Assembly: GCA_033002965.1 (NCBI GenBank)
Contig: JAURVB010012311.1
Location: 27,178-91,177, forward strand
From: Piper betle
Taxonomy: Eukaryota > Streptophyta > Magnoliopsida > Piperales > Piperaceae
Direction of reading: 5' to 3'
Length of the DNA: 64,000 bases
The position numbers and the translations under genes were made by a program. This document shows, in pieces, positions 23,455-35,725 of the stretch; positions within the stretch are counted from its first letter, which is position 1; each line of letters begins with the position of its first letter. The notes below the pieces were generated by a model that was not told the DNA's origin, did no database searches, and saw only the letters and a list, made by a program, of their open reading frames with translations.

Positions 23455-24269
23455 CACTCACTCACCAATCTCAATTCAATACCAATCTAATATAACACTA
23501 GCGGACCAATGTCAATCCCACTATAGCCCCACAAATACATCTCATAATAATGATTAGTCACTTTGAAAAACTTACAACTCATCTTAAATAACATTCACAA
23601 ACCAATCTCAATCTCATTACAACCCTATGTCTCACATCGCATCTTATATAACACTCACCAATCACTCTCAATGTAACCTTATGTCTCATGCCATATTATT
23701 ATAACATTCTACCACGTTCTATCTCATGGTACCGTTACACCGTCCCTAACTAAAACAGGTGCCCATTATGAGTGGTGCCTAGATGAGGAGGCAAATGTGA
23801 CATGACTGGCTGATACCAAATGCTTTGGATTTGGGTACATCTCAAAATGATTAGTCATTTTAAGACTTAGAATTAGTTTCATATAACATCCATCGACCAA
23901 TATTAATATTGATGTGAGAGTAAGACTGAAAGTACTACAACCCAACGTCCGTTATCAGAGGATTGTAACAATTTCTCTCACAATGCGACATTGCTAAATA
24001 TAATCGACCACGTATATTCTATATACAAAGTGAAGGAGGCTAAGAGTAAGTATCATTGTGCCTTCAAGTGACATCCATATTATTCCGTGCAGAAGCCATG
24101 GAAATTTAATTTCAAATTTTTTAAAACAACAAAAATCATAAGGAGGGTAGAGCTGCCGCTTCCACAGATTCCACACTAATGTCGTTATAACTCAAGGGTA
24201 ATTTCCGTAAAATTATAAGGAAAGGTATAAAGATCAGAAGCACTCGGCTATCTTCCTGCTTCAGGCGCC
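23455..24269. other. Repetitive AT-rich sequence after the RING remnant
   Basis: The stretch 23440-23740 repeats phrases built from CACTCACCAATCTCAAT and TATGTCTCA several times with drift. It may be the element that truncated the RING gene, but I find no clear ends. Confidence 0.4.
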
Positions 24270-24718
24270 TCACTTGGTGGTTTTCTCTTCAGCACATTGC
24301 CCGAGTTCCTTTGCAGCCTCTTCCTCCATGGCCTTCTCAGCTTGAAGAATGAGAACGCCGGTTACCTCAAAGCACTTCTTGGCCAGGTGTTCCTTGCTCT
24401 TTTCTGCTTCTTCCACACATTTTCCCAATGCGATGAAGTCTCCTTGCAGCCGCCGCCGCCTTTCATGAACAAGCAAAATCTACACACCCCTTCCTCCTCT
24501 TCCTCCACCTCTTCAGTCGCATCACCCACCTTCTCATCTAGAGTACCAGCTACACCCGGCAGACCCGATGTCGCCTGAGAATCTGAAGTTTTGGGCGCAG
24601 TGGCAGGTTGAGCCTGACTTGAATCAACAGGATTTGACGCATTGGAACTTTCATCGACACTATTGCTACATTGAACATGGGTTTTGGGGTGGAATTCATT
24701 TTGTGACATCTGATCCAA
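24270..24718 (-). pseudogene. GCK-domain protein, frameshifted
   Basis: GCK-domain proteins are small plant proteins of uncertain role with a Cys-rich module resembling twin CX9C folds. The frame from 24718 (MDQMSQNEFHPK) runs through an acidic linker to GVCRFCLFMKGGGGC, the start of the GCK domain. It then leaves frame within the GGC repeat (about 24450). In the next frame the domain continues, with FIALGKCVEEAEKSKEHLAK, KCFEVTGVL and LQAEKAMEEEAAKELGQCAE, and ends TTK-stop at 24270. Between VTGVL and ILQAEKA about 13 residues usual for the family, with a conserved Cys, are missing. One frame error plus this deletion argue for a pseudogene. No intron is visible. Confidence 0.8.
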
Positions 24719-27257
24719 AAAGCATGAAACAAGTTTAGTTCAGGTACATTCTCATTGAAAAATAACAAGCCCTGCATATATACAACAGTTGCAGCATATC
24801 TTTGCATCAAAAAGAAATTTGTCCTAGTAGAAATGGCAACCCAAGAAGAAATGAGTTAAAAAATAAAAAAGCAACATGAATGGGCATGAAACAGATACTT
24901 GTTTCATACATAGAGAAGAGCTACTACATCAGAATTAAAAGGTCAATACATTAGTCCGATAAGGTGACCTGAACGGCAGCGGCCATGACGACGGCGGTGG
25001 TGGCGAGTTGGCCGTGGCAGCCGCCGGCGACGGGGCAAAGAAAAGGGAGGGCGGCGCGTAGGGTAGGAAATGCTTGACTTGAGTGGCAAGGCCACGCGAC
25101 GCCCCGACCGACCACAGTCCCGCTTAGGCGCCACGGCCACCTCTCCCTTTTTTTTCTTCCATTATTATTATTGTTTTTTTAATCTTTTTATTTAGTAAAA
25201 TTTAAAATAAAATGAAAAAGTGGGTGGGTGCCAAAGGCCTCATAAAGAAAACAAGAAAACAAGAAAACGAGAGGGAAAAAAATATTTTTAGAATGAAAAC
25301 GTTCTCTCTCAATTATTTGTCTTTAGACAATTTATTCTTATCCCCTTCAACTTCATCTTCATGTTACGGTCTATCCTTTATTTTTTCAGGTATGCCTTTG
25401 TCCCTTTCTTGTTTTCTTGTTAGTTTTCGTTTGCGATTGGGGCAAGGAGGGGACGCAGGGGAAGGGGATGGCCGGTCGGGATGGTTTTTATTTTGGGGGT
25501 AGGAGGGATGACGAGAGAGTGGGGAGCCAAGAGGGGTTGTTGTTCAGGGGAGGGGGGAGGGACTCGCAAGGGGTGAGGAGAGAGAGGGGAGGGGAATGTC
25601 CGGAAGAGGGTGGGGCTGACGAGAGGGGAGGAGCGGTGCCGGGAAAGCATACGATCGTCTATGAAAAGGGACTATGGCACTATCGAAGAGTTCTAAACCA
25701 AAGTGATTTTGGGCCGCGAACTGATCTGGGAGGGCGGCAAGGGATGGGACAGGGTGGCGAGGGTAAGCTGCGAGCGGTAAGGGGCGAGGGCGATGAAGTG
25801 GTGGTGAGATCGGTTAGATTGCGGCCGGTGAGGTGGGTGGGTGATATTAGTTGTGCGTAATTAGACATGGGCCATCCGATCAACATGAATTCGGAAAAAA
25901 TTAGTCTGAATAAGTAATTAATACTCAAGAAATTATATAAATATAAAAATATTATAAAATATAATAATATTATAAAATTAAAATTATATATTTTATAATT
26001 AATAATTTATTAATTTTAACCGATTTAAATAAATTAATTTTTATTTAATTTTTAATAAATTAATTTAATTTAATAACTCTTTCCTAATTAGATTCAATGT
26101 TTGAGTCTGATTTTTGCAATGTCTACAAATATATAAATATCAGGCCAAACCCGGCTGGGCAGGGACATTGGTGGTTGTAATTTAAAGGCGAACAAGTGCA
26201 CCCTGTATTTAGTGATCCGTTACATCAATTTGGGTAAGCCGGGGTTGATGCGTCATACCAATACAAGAATGAAGATTTTGCCAAGAAGATACGCCACCTA
26301 ATTTTGATTAGAAAAATAGGTCGTTTGACATTTCTCAATATGAATCTTAAGGCGCACTAATCTCAACAATTTGATAGCCTAATTTTTTTCATTTAATAAG
26401 ACTCTGATCTGCACTCGCTGCCATTCGTTTCCTTCATATATTGACTTTTAATTTAAATTGTGCAGAGTGTCACAAGTCCAAGATTTGTCAATATTATATT
26501 CTAGCATACTCTCAACCATCTTATATGCGCCAATGCTGTCACCCTGTATTATATTAAGGGTATCATATTTAATATACTTAATGGCAACTTTGGCTAGTAT
26601 ATATTGTCATGCATAATAACTTTGATCAATCCAGATAAACAAAGACAGACAGGCATAGATATGCATGAAATGAAGTATGAGGTGTTACATGTAAACTGGT
26701 GCCGTTCCAAGCTGTGCATCCTTATCTTTGGTTGATAGATATGAGCATGCATGCATGACATAGCCACCTGGAAGTCAATGTATATAGCTACATTTTGGTG
26801 ATGAAGTTGGAAGTAATATTGACCCATTCATGAAGCAATACTATAGATAATTAATTATTGGCAAGCACTTGACATAAAGCACGCAATGAGAGATAAATAC
26901 AAACCCGCTCTCTCCATGAGCATCGCCAACTATACGGATTAATTTAATCAGATATCTCTGTAGGCTGTTGTTTGACCACGAATGGGAAGACGGCAGCGGA
27001 CACCAAGAACTGACACCATTGGTAAATGGGCAAGCTGTTTTACGGGTAAAACAAAAGATAATCTTTGACATCTTAATCTATACTAGTTCATTGGTGATTA
27101 TAATATAGACGCGCATGCACCACATGTCAACTACCAGAGATTATTAATTAATAAGAAAAAAAAAGAATGTGGGTCTTGATCGATTGATAAATCACAACAA
27201 AATGTATGTGGGCAATATTAAACCAATTTTGACGAGAAGACATTGCGTGGATAGGTC
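24719..27257. other. Intergenic region with a GC-rich patch
   Basis: A GC-rich stretch at about 24950-25130 and a G-rich, purine-biased stretch at 25430-25860 hold open frames on both strands with low-complexity Arg/Gly/Pro-rich products. These are compositional artefacts as far as I can tell. The remainder is AT-rich with no gene. Confidence 0.5.
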
Positions 27258-28010
27258 CAGGGCTCTCAAATGAGCAACCGAGCCAAATTTGACTTGTGTT
27301 CAAACTCGGTTTAAATAATTTAGAAGTTTGTTTAAATTTGGCTCGAGATCGGTTTAGGGCTACTAAACAAACGAGTGAGCCAAACTTAACTCAAATAATT
27401 TAAAGTTTGTTCGACTCGAATATTTTTTATGATATTTGAGCTCGATTCAAGCTTGAATATATTTAAATTGGTTAATCGAACGAGTTTTGAATATGCATGT
27501 TTTAGCTCGACTCGAATATTTTTATGTTATTCGAGCTTGACTCGAAGTCGAATATACTTAAATTTATTAATTTTGATGAACTCGAACTCATCTTATTTGT
27601 GAGCTTAAAATCGACTCAATTGTAAAGTGGAAAGTAACTCACAACCTCTAGGTCTTTAACTTGAATACCTACTATTTAAGTTATCTCAATATTTTATTAT
27701 TATATTGTATATAAATAAATATAACTAGTTACAATTAAACTTATTAGTATATATATATAATATAAAGACTATATTATTATATTATTTTATCGAGTCAAGT
27801 TCGAGTTAAACTATAAGTCGATTTTGAGTCGAGTTCAAATTATAACTGAGTCAGAGTTGAGTCGAATATTACTTTGTTCAAACTCAGCTCAAAAGATTTA
27901 AATTTGAGTTGAGTTCGAGCTCGAGTATTAAAATATCGAGTTTTGAATCGAGTCGATACGACCCAAATATTAAATACTTATGAACTGACTCGCTCAATTA
28001 ACGACGACTA
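27258..28010. mobile_element. hAT-like non-autonomous element with TCGAG-type subterminal repeats
   Basis: The left end is CAGGGCTCTCAAATGAGC, a classic hAT start. The right end on the opposite strand is TAGTCGTCGTTAATTGAGC, sharing the TGAGC block and spacing. The flanks GATAGGTC (27250-27257) and TATAGGTC (28011-28018) are an 8 bp duplication with one mismatch, as expected for hAT. The 753 bp interior has no reading frame but many copies of GAGCTCGA/TCGAGTC-type motifs on both strands, as in transposase-binding subterminal arrays. Confidence 0.75.
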
Positions 28011-31000
28011 TATAGGTCAGCGTTTCAAAGCATTCTTAGCCGGACCAGCCTTATTGTTTTTTGTAATTAAAAAAAACAGTCAAACCAGTTATAGAAGTTA
28101 GGAAATTGACAGCATTGAAATAATATGTTGGCTTGGACTTGCCACAACAAAACTAACAAAGTCTCTCGGGCAGTCCAGTCCTTGAAGGCCCCAAACCGTG
28201 CTCTTATTGAGGCTAATTAATTTGCAGACATTATTTTATAATATGCATAAATTATTGGCAGAAATATTATATATTTTGGCAAGTTGGTGCTCACCACCAA
28301 GCTTACTGAATAGAATAATGCAAGGTCGACTAGAAGCAGCATCATGGGCTGTAGCCCTATTACTGAGGCTTGCATATTGTTAGTTAAAATTATTTGTTTT
28401 GACAAATAAGTTTATTTTTGTCACGCTAAAATTATGGATGAAAATTATAGACGAAACCTTAATAAATTATTTGTTCAAAAATTATGTTCAATCCCAATTT
28501 TTTGAACATTGAAGTGGAAACATAAGAACATAACTAGAACAGTTACTAAACTTGTCATTTCGTTTTTGGTATCTTTTGAAATTAATGTTTATAGTTTTGT
28601 TTGGGTGTAAGAATAGGATGATGTACTCCACTTCGTCGATATCTTGTCTATATAACGAGTTGAAATCACAGTGTATGATCAACATCATGCATGAGCAAAA
28701 TGAATGGTCACCATCAAATTTGACAGATCAAATGCCAAATGTTTTGGTTCGTTCTTCCATCTCTTATGCTGGCATGTATATAAGACGATCTTGTACGAGG
28801 ACGTTGCAGACCAAACATTTTATTTTTGTCCAAGTAAAAGTTTGTAGATGAGGAAGACATGTAGAAATGAGAGGACTCATTAGATATGGTGTAGTTTTCT
28901 GTCAAACAATAAAATTATGGTAGTTGCCCAAGTCCTTGGGTTGATTATTATAGGAAGACGATGGTTCGACTAAAAAGAGTTTTTTTATTAATTTTTATTA
29001 GTTTTCAAGGCAACTAAAAATAGTTTATTGTATGCAACCATACCATGCATGTAATTTGTAAGAAATAGTTTTATATAACTCTCTTACTAGTTCCATGTAT
29101 CATAGGCTTCTATTCTTTTGAGAATGCATAATTTGAAAAATAAATGTTTGGTGGAATTATTTTTGTTATAAAATAGTTTGCTTGACAAATTTGACTATTG
29201 GTAAATATTGATTTCAAGTTAATTCTTCCATGGTTTAGAATAAAAACTCAGTTGGGGGGGGTCTCAATCTTAATATGATTAAAAAAAGTCAGATAACAAA
29301 AAAATCCTACTCCATTTTAGAATGTATCTAACACAACATCCATGCAATTAACTCTACTTTCCAAAGGAATACAATCTCTAACACACCATATGTAGCTGCC
29401 CCATATAAGTACACCAATAAGTGCCAAACTAGTTTCTTGTCTAGTTGATCACTAATCATGCAATGGGAGCTTACCCTCACTCTACATTAATATATGCCAA
29501 CAAATTAGTAGCGTGAGCTAAACATTGGAATTGATCACTTAAATATTCTCAATTAGTGGCATATAATTAAGAGTGTTCATCTAGTGATTGAGTGAAACCG
29601 ATTTTAAATACCTCAAGTTTGACTTATCTTTGAGTTTGAGCATAATTTGACTTATCTTTGATTTTGAATACCTCAAGTCCTTGGGTCAAACTTGTTTATT
29701 TTGTAGTTTGCATCAAATTTATTAGTGTTTAAGTTTGTTTGAGTCAAACTCGTTTTAATTTAATTTATATTTTACACATAAGATATTTCAATTTTTTTAA
29801 AAGTAGCATCACACAGGATACATTATATTATATTATATTATATATATATATAGTATAAAATTTCCTCCTTTTTTCAGTTTTATAAAGAAATGAATACAAA
29901 TATTTGAAATTCAGATTTTATGTAAAATATCAAATTTGGAGTAAAATCGAAATGAGCATATAAGCTCCTTCCATTTAATCAAATTTCCATGGAGTCAGAT
30001 TTTTTTGTTTTTGTTTTTGAGAGAGTGGAGTCAGTATTTTATAAAAGTGATAGATTTTCCGGGCAATCAAGTCATAACAGTTGAAAAAAAAAGAAAGTCA
30101 TAGTAGTTTGTAAAAGTAAAAGGTCGACCACAACAGCCCACTAGCTTCCAAAGTCACCATTCAATCCCTCTTTTTCTTTCAATCTTCCTCTCCTTTGATT
30201 AATAAAAAAGTCAATGACCAGAGCTTTTCCAACCAAACACAACAAGGTCTTTTCTTTTTTACTGCAGAAATTGGGACCTCCATCACCCTTCTTTTCTTTT
30301 TTCTGGTTTTTAGTTTTACTGTAGATGAAGTAAGAATACGCATAAAATAATTGGAGGGGTATCGATCAATGCAGACATGTTTGGATTGAAGCAGAGGTGA
30401 GTTAATGAAATCTGGAGCAGAAAAGGGTGTGACTTTAATGGTGTGGCAGCGGTTGGTTGGTGGAGTTGGAGGGTGTTGGTACTGGCACTAGCTTCATGCC
30501 ATCTCCTTCCAGGACTGGAAGGAGGAGGAGCTTCCTGCTCAGCTTCTTCATGCTCTTGCTGTAGTTCTTTCCATTTGCTTTTCAATTTTTCTTTTCTTTT
30601 CTTTTCAGAGGTTTGTTGGAGGAGGATTGATGGGCTTAAGAGAGTGCAAAATTCTTGCTTCTTGGGCAGATTTGGGAGGTGGGTTTTTGGGATTCAAAGG
30701 GGTTGAAAAGTGCTTGTCTTGATTGTTTTCAGCTGGGAGATTCTCAGATTCTCTTCCATTTTTTTTTGTGTGTTTTTTGACCTGCTTTGCTTTGGCAGGC
30801 TTCGAATCATTGCCTGATTGAATTTTTTTTATCCTGGGGAGCTTTGGTTTGAATTGGGGGAAACCTTGGAGGGATTCTTGCTCTGGGTTGGTACCATATC
30901 AAAGCCAGGGTTCTTAAAGATCCCAAAAGAAAAAGTGGTTGGAATGTTTCCCTCACCAGACTGTTTTCTTTCTCCCCCTCAGAGGTATTGCAGAAAAGAC

Positions 31001-31088
31001 TCCACCTTTGCCAGTTCTGAGCTTACCAGGTTGCACTCGCTCCATTGATTTGAGGTTTCCTGGGGAAGCTTGGAGAGCGGTAGCATTC
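28011..31088. other. Intergenic region; 5' leader of the next gene at its right end
   Basis: AT-rich with no gene to about 30100. A short degenerate stretch at 29570-29770 rich in gagtttga/gtcaaact words resembles the interior of the hAT-like element at 27258 and may be a relic. From about 30130 the sequence becomes pyrimidine- and G-rich, consistent with promoter and 5' UTR of the gene starting at 31089. An upstream open frame in the same frame (from 30939) is treated as leader because conserved protein begins at [12 protein letters not shown]. Confidence 0.5.
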
Positions 31089-33873
31089 ATGCATCTGTCT
31101 CTATGGAAGCCAATCTCCCACTGTGCTGCCCTCCTCTTGGACAAGAAGGGGAGGCGGAGAGATGGCTCCGGTGCTGCAGAGGATGGGAGGAAGAAGCCCT
31201 CCATTTTGAGGCAGCTCCAGGAGCACAAGCTCAGGGAAGCTCTTGAGGAAGCCTCTGAAGATGGGTCTCTGGCCAAATCCCAATCCATGGAGGAGTCGGA
31301 GGCCCTCGGCGCCGACCAAGATGGCAACTTTGGCCGGTCCAGGTCCCTGGCCAGGCTCCACGCCCAGAGGGAGTTCCTCCGGGCGACGTCCATGGCCGCC
31401 GACCGGACTTTCGACTCCGAGGACGCCATCCCCGACCTCCACGAGGCCTTCACCAAGTTTCTCACCATGTACCCCAAGTACGCCTCATCGCAGAAGATCG
31501 ACCAGCTTAGGGAGGAGGAGTATGGCCACCTCTCGGATGGGGTTGTCTCAAAGGTATGCCTTGATTACTGTGGCTTTGGGCTTTTCTCTTATTTGCAAAG
31601 TATGGATTGTTGGGAGACTTGTGCATTTAGTTTGTCTGAGATCACTGCAAACTTGAGCAACCACGCTTTGTATGGTGGAGCAGAGAAGGGGACTTGTGAA
31701 CATGATATCAAAGTCAGGATTATGGATTATCTCAACATCCCTGAGAGTGAGTATGGGATTGTTTTCACAGTTAGTAGGGGGTCTGCCTTCAAATTGCTTG
31801 CTGAGTCCTATCCATTTCAGACAAACAAGAAGCTGCTTACCATGTTTGATCATGAAAGCCAGTCGGTTAGCTGGATGGCACAGAGTGCCAAACAGAAAGG
31901 TGCCAAGATCTATAGTGCTTCTTTTAGGTGGCCTACATTGAAGCTCTGTATCCCCGAACTTAGGAAGCAGATTTCTAATAAGAAAAGGAGGAAAAGGGAT
32001 TCTGCTGTGGGGTTGTTTGTGTTCCCTGTCCAGTCAAGGGTAACTGGATCAAAATATTCCTATCAGTGGATGGCCTTGGCGCAGCAGAACAATTGGCATG
32101 TATTGCTCGATGCTGGTTCTTTGGGACCAAAAGACATGGATTCACTAGGTTTATCATTGTTTAGGCCCGATTTTATTGTTACATCGTTTTATCGAGTCTT
32201 TGGTTCAGATCCAACTGGGTTTGGATGCCTTCTCATCAAGAAATCTGTGATGGGCAGCTTGCAGAACCAGTGCGGGGTTGCTGGTTCAGGTATGGTGAGA
32301 ATCTTTCCAGTATTTCCTCAATACATGAGTGATTCAATGGAGAGGTTGGATGGAATTGCCGGAATCGACTGTGAAGAGCTAGATGGAAATGAAGAATCAA
32401 TCCATGATGCTCATCATGGGTCACATTTGCCTGCTTTCTCTGGGGCTTTCACTTCTTCCCAAGTGAGGGATGTGTTTGAAACTGAACTGGAACAAGATAA
32501 TAGCTCAGACAGAGATGGTGCAAGCACCATTTTTGAAGAAACTGAGAGCATTATGGTTGGTGAGGTCATGAAGAGCCCCGTCTTCAGTGAAGATGAATCT
32601 TCTGACAATTCATTTTGGATAGATTTAGGTCAGAGCCCGTTTGGTTCCGACCACTCAGGCCAATTAAACAAGCCGAAGTTTGGTTCTCCAATACCTCCCA
32701 GTTGGTTCAGTACAAGAAAGAAATTGTCTCCAAAACCAATGAGTAAGGTCACTATCAGTTCAATGTTCAATGATGGGCGCAGCCATAATGTTGGTAATGA
32801 ACATTTGTTTTCGTTTGATGCAGCAGTTCTATCTGTTTCACAGGATCTGGACCGTGTCAAAGAAGTTCCCGAAGAAGATCAGTATGTGGAAATGGATCCT
32901 CCTCTAAATGCATCTAAAACTTCCAATTTCCATAGGGAGAGAGAAATCGAAGAAGTACATGAAAATGGTGGAGTGGCAAGTACAAATGATTACCAGTATC
33001 ATGCCACTCAGAATGGTACGTCTGAAATTTGTCATGAAGGAACCAAGGAGAGTGCTATAAGAAGGGAAACTGAAGGGGACTTTAGACTATTGGGACGGAG
33101 AGAGGGGGCAGATTTGCTGGAGGTAGATTTTTGGAGTTGAGGACCATGACAGAGTCACAAGTATGGGAAGAAGGGTGTCGTTTAGTATGGAGGAGAATTG
33201 TAGAGAACAGTTTAGTCACACTTCAGAGCTGGGGGAACCCTCTGCTACAACACTTGGAGATGATGAAGCTTTTAGCGACGCCGACGCCGACGATGGGGAT
33301 GGAGATGAATGGAATAGAAGAGAACCTGAAATAATTTGTCGACATCTTGATCATGTGAACATGATGGGTCTTAACAAAACCACCACTAGGCTTCGCTACC
33401 TTATAAATTGGCTGGTGACATCTTTGTTGCAACTTCGAATACCTAGCTCAGATGGAGAGACAAGTAAAGCACTTGTTCACATCTATGGTCCGAAGATAAA
33501 ATACGAAAGAGGTGCAGCTGTAGCTTTTAATTTAAGACGCATCACTGGGGGATTAATCCACCCTGAAGTTGTACAAAAGCTGGCAGAGAAAAATGGTATT
33601 TCCCTTGGTATTGGTTTTCTGAGTCATATTCGTGTCATGGGGAATGACAAGCAACCGCCTGGTACAGATGACATATCCTTATGCAAGCCAGTTTCAAATG
33701 AACGTGATACTAAAAATATTGCAGTCCGAATTGAGGTAGTCACTGCTTCACTGGGTTTCCTTACCAATTTTGAGGATGTTTATAAGATGTGGGAATTTGT
33801 GGCAAAGTTTCTCAACCCAGCCTTCGTAGAAGAGGATGGATTGTTTACAGTACGTGAAACATCGGAGACGTGA
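31089..33873 (+). CDS. Molybdenum-cofactor-sulfurase-like PLP-fold protein, single exon, apparent frameshift
   Basis: This is the plant family related to the N-terminal aminotransferase class V domain of ABA3/MOCOS (Arabidopsis At4g37100 and At2g23520 group); its function is not established. The intronless frame starts [20 protein letters not shown] and runs through [38 protein letters not shown] and [20 protein letters not shown]. It stops after EVDFWS at 33138. The family continues in another frame: [20 protein letters not shown], then [40 protein letters not shown] and [20 protein letters not shown], ending at 33873. The total would be about 928 residues, normal for the family. The break lies at 33104-33132. 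The position that holds the PLP lysine in ABA3 is Arg here (SFYRVFG), so classical cysteine desulfurase chemistry is doubtful. Confidence 0.85.
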
Positions 33874-35725
33874 GATTTGTGGCAGACATCAACCTGCAAC
33901 TCATCCAGGCCCTTGTTTGCCCTTTAGGTGTAAAGTGGTCTACCCTTAAATTTTGATACATCTTCATATATGTGGGCAGCAGAAACACATGAAAGGTATG
34001 ATTGCAAATATGTTTTGCTTCTGGTGCTCTCATCCGGAGACTGAGTCGTGACTGTTCATTCTGTGATTGATTTTTTTTATTCTTGTTTTTTAGATTCTCC
34101 TCTTTATGTAGTTTTTGATATCATGTAGAGTTTGCACTAGACATATGTGATGTTTGAATTTTCCTTCCCGTATGCGTGATAAATGAAAATACCGGGATGA
34201 CTTGTGTCATCAGTTCCACATGTTATTTGCACTTTAGACTGTCTCACTTTTTTTATGGTGAGCACTCAGAAAAGGACTGATTTTGGACATCTTTTTGGTG
34301 TTAAAAATCAGGGTAGGGAGCTTGCGAGTACAAATGTGCTATTTTCCCTTCAGAACTACTGACGATGTCTAACCTTCTTATGTTGAGCAAAAATTTTTCA
34401 ATCCAGTTTGTGGCTAATCTTCTTTGATGGTTGGGAAACCAAACTTGCACATTTGGTTCTTTTAAGTTCGTCAAAATCTTAAGTGTGCCATTGATTTTAG
34501 CCGGCAAACTAGCGTGCAGGATAATTAGGTATTTGTAGCAAGTTATATTTAGCAACCTTTATGGATTCCATATATTTTTTGCGTCAAGAAAATCCTGAGT
34601 CTCGTTGTTGTTCCTTGTACTTGTCATTGGTCATGGCAGTGATGTATGGAGATACCATTGATGGTTGAAGTTACTATTAGGCTCAAGGCACAGTTGGATC
34701 ATCCTTCCAATTGGGTGCACTTAAGCATGATTTGCTGCTGTTCTGTTTAAATTCTTCACCTTCCACAAGATTGCTTTTCCAGTTATCCAGCACTACGCAT
34801 TCTAGAGTATGTACATTAGTAGCTTGAGCTTTTGTTGGATGGTTCCAGCAGTAAAGTAAGTTTCTCAGGTTCTTCTTTAATGAGTGCCATGGGCAATGAT
34901 TTGTGCACTTTTATCTCAACTTTAGCTCTCGGGGTGAGGACGCAGCTAGCTTGCTAAGGTGGTAGTGACCAAAGGACAATTGCAAAAATGTATACTTTCA
35001 AGATGACGGCGGTGTGCCTCATCATTTTGTTGGCCACTTCCAGCCTAACATATGGTGGAGTGAAAGGTACTATCGATATAAACTGTGTCAAAATTTCCAT
35101 GCAATTTCCCAGAATTCCAGCTCAGAAATTCCTATACCTTCAGACTTACCGGAACGGAAAGCTTGTGGCTGGAGTTCTCAAATAATATTGGCAATCCTGG
35201 GGCTTATAGAAAATTGCAAAGACCAATGTCAGAACCCAGAGTTTTTAAAGATTTTTTGAAACATTTTGGGGTGAAGAATAATAAACCTGGAAGCAATTAG
35301 GAAAACAACAGTCGATGCATCTCCAAAGTGCACCTTAATGTTACAACCGCATAGCCTCATCTCGCCTATATAGCATAAGCTGAAAGATGTCATTGAAGTA
35401 TGTACAGATCACTGGGCTAAGGCAACACCAAAAAATCAATTCATCATGCTCTTCCAATAGAGATGCATGCCTTTTCAGTAGAGGCCTCTTTCCAATTATC
35501 CATTTAAGCTTTTTGCTGATGGCTTTTGTCTTTTTGATAAATCAGTAATCAGATGTAGAACTTTTTGTCAGGGAATCATTCACGTAAGGGAAGGAAAAAC
35601 TACTACCAAAGTAACAGCCACCAGCCGCTGAAGGCCAAAACTACCAAGAGGCATTGGGTTAAGCATGGGGACAAATGAGCAGCTAGCCACAACTCATCAG
35701 ATGGTGCACAACAGTTCATAGGGGA
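33874..35725. other. 3' UTRs of two convergent genes and intergenic sequence
   Basis: The PLP-fold gene (plus) and the peptidase gene (minus) converge here. A 65-residue frame at 34988 with a signal-peptide-like start was considered and not accepted. No other gene is visible. Confidence 0.5.

Noticed and set aside
25417..25860. 147-codon Gly/Arg-rich frame
   Set aside because: Purine-biased repeat-like DNA, no recognisable motif, open on the opposite strand too.
30939..31088. 50-residue N-terminal extension of the PLP-fold protein
   Set aside because: The family starts at [12 protein letters not shown]; the upstream part is not conserved and resembles leader sequence.
34988..35185. 65-codon frame with a signal-peptide-like start and a Gly/Cys tail
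   Set aside because: No homology recognised, no upstream or downstream exon, lies in the 3' zone between convergent genes.
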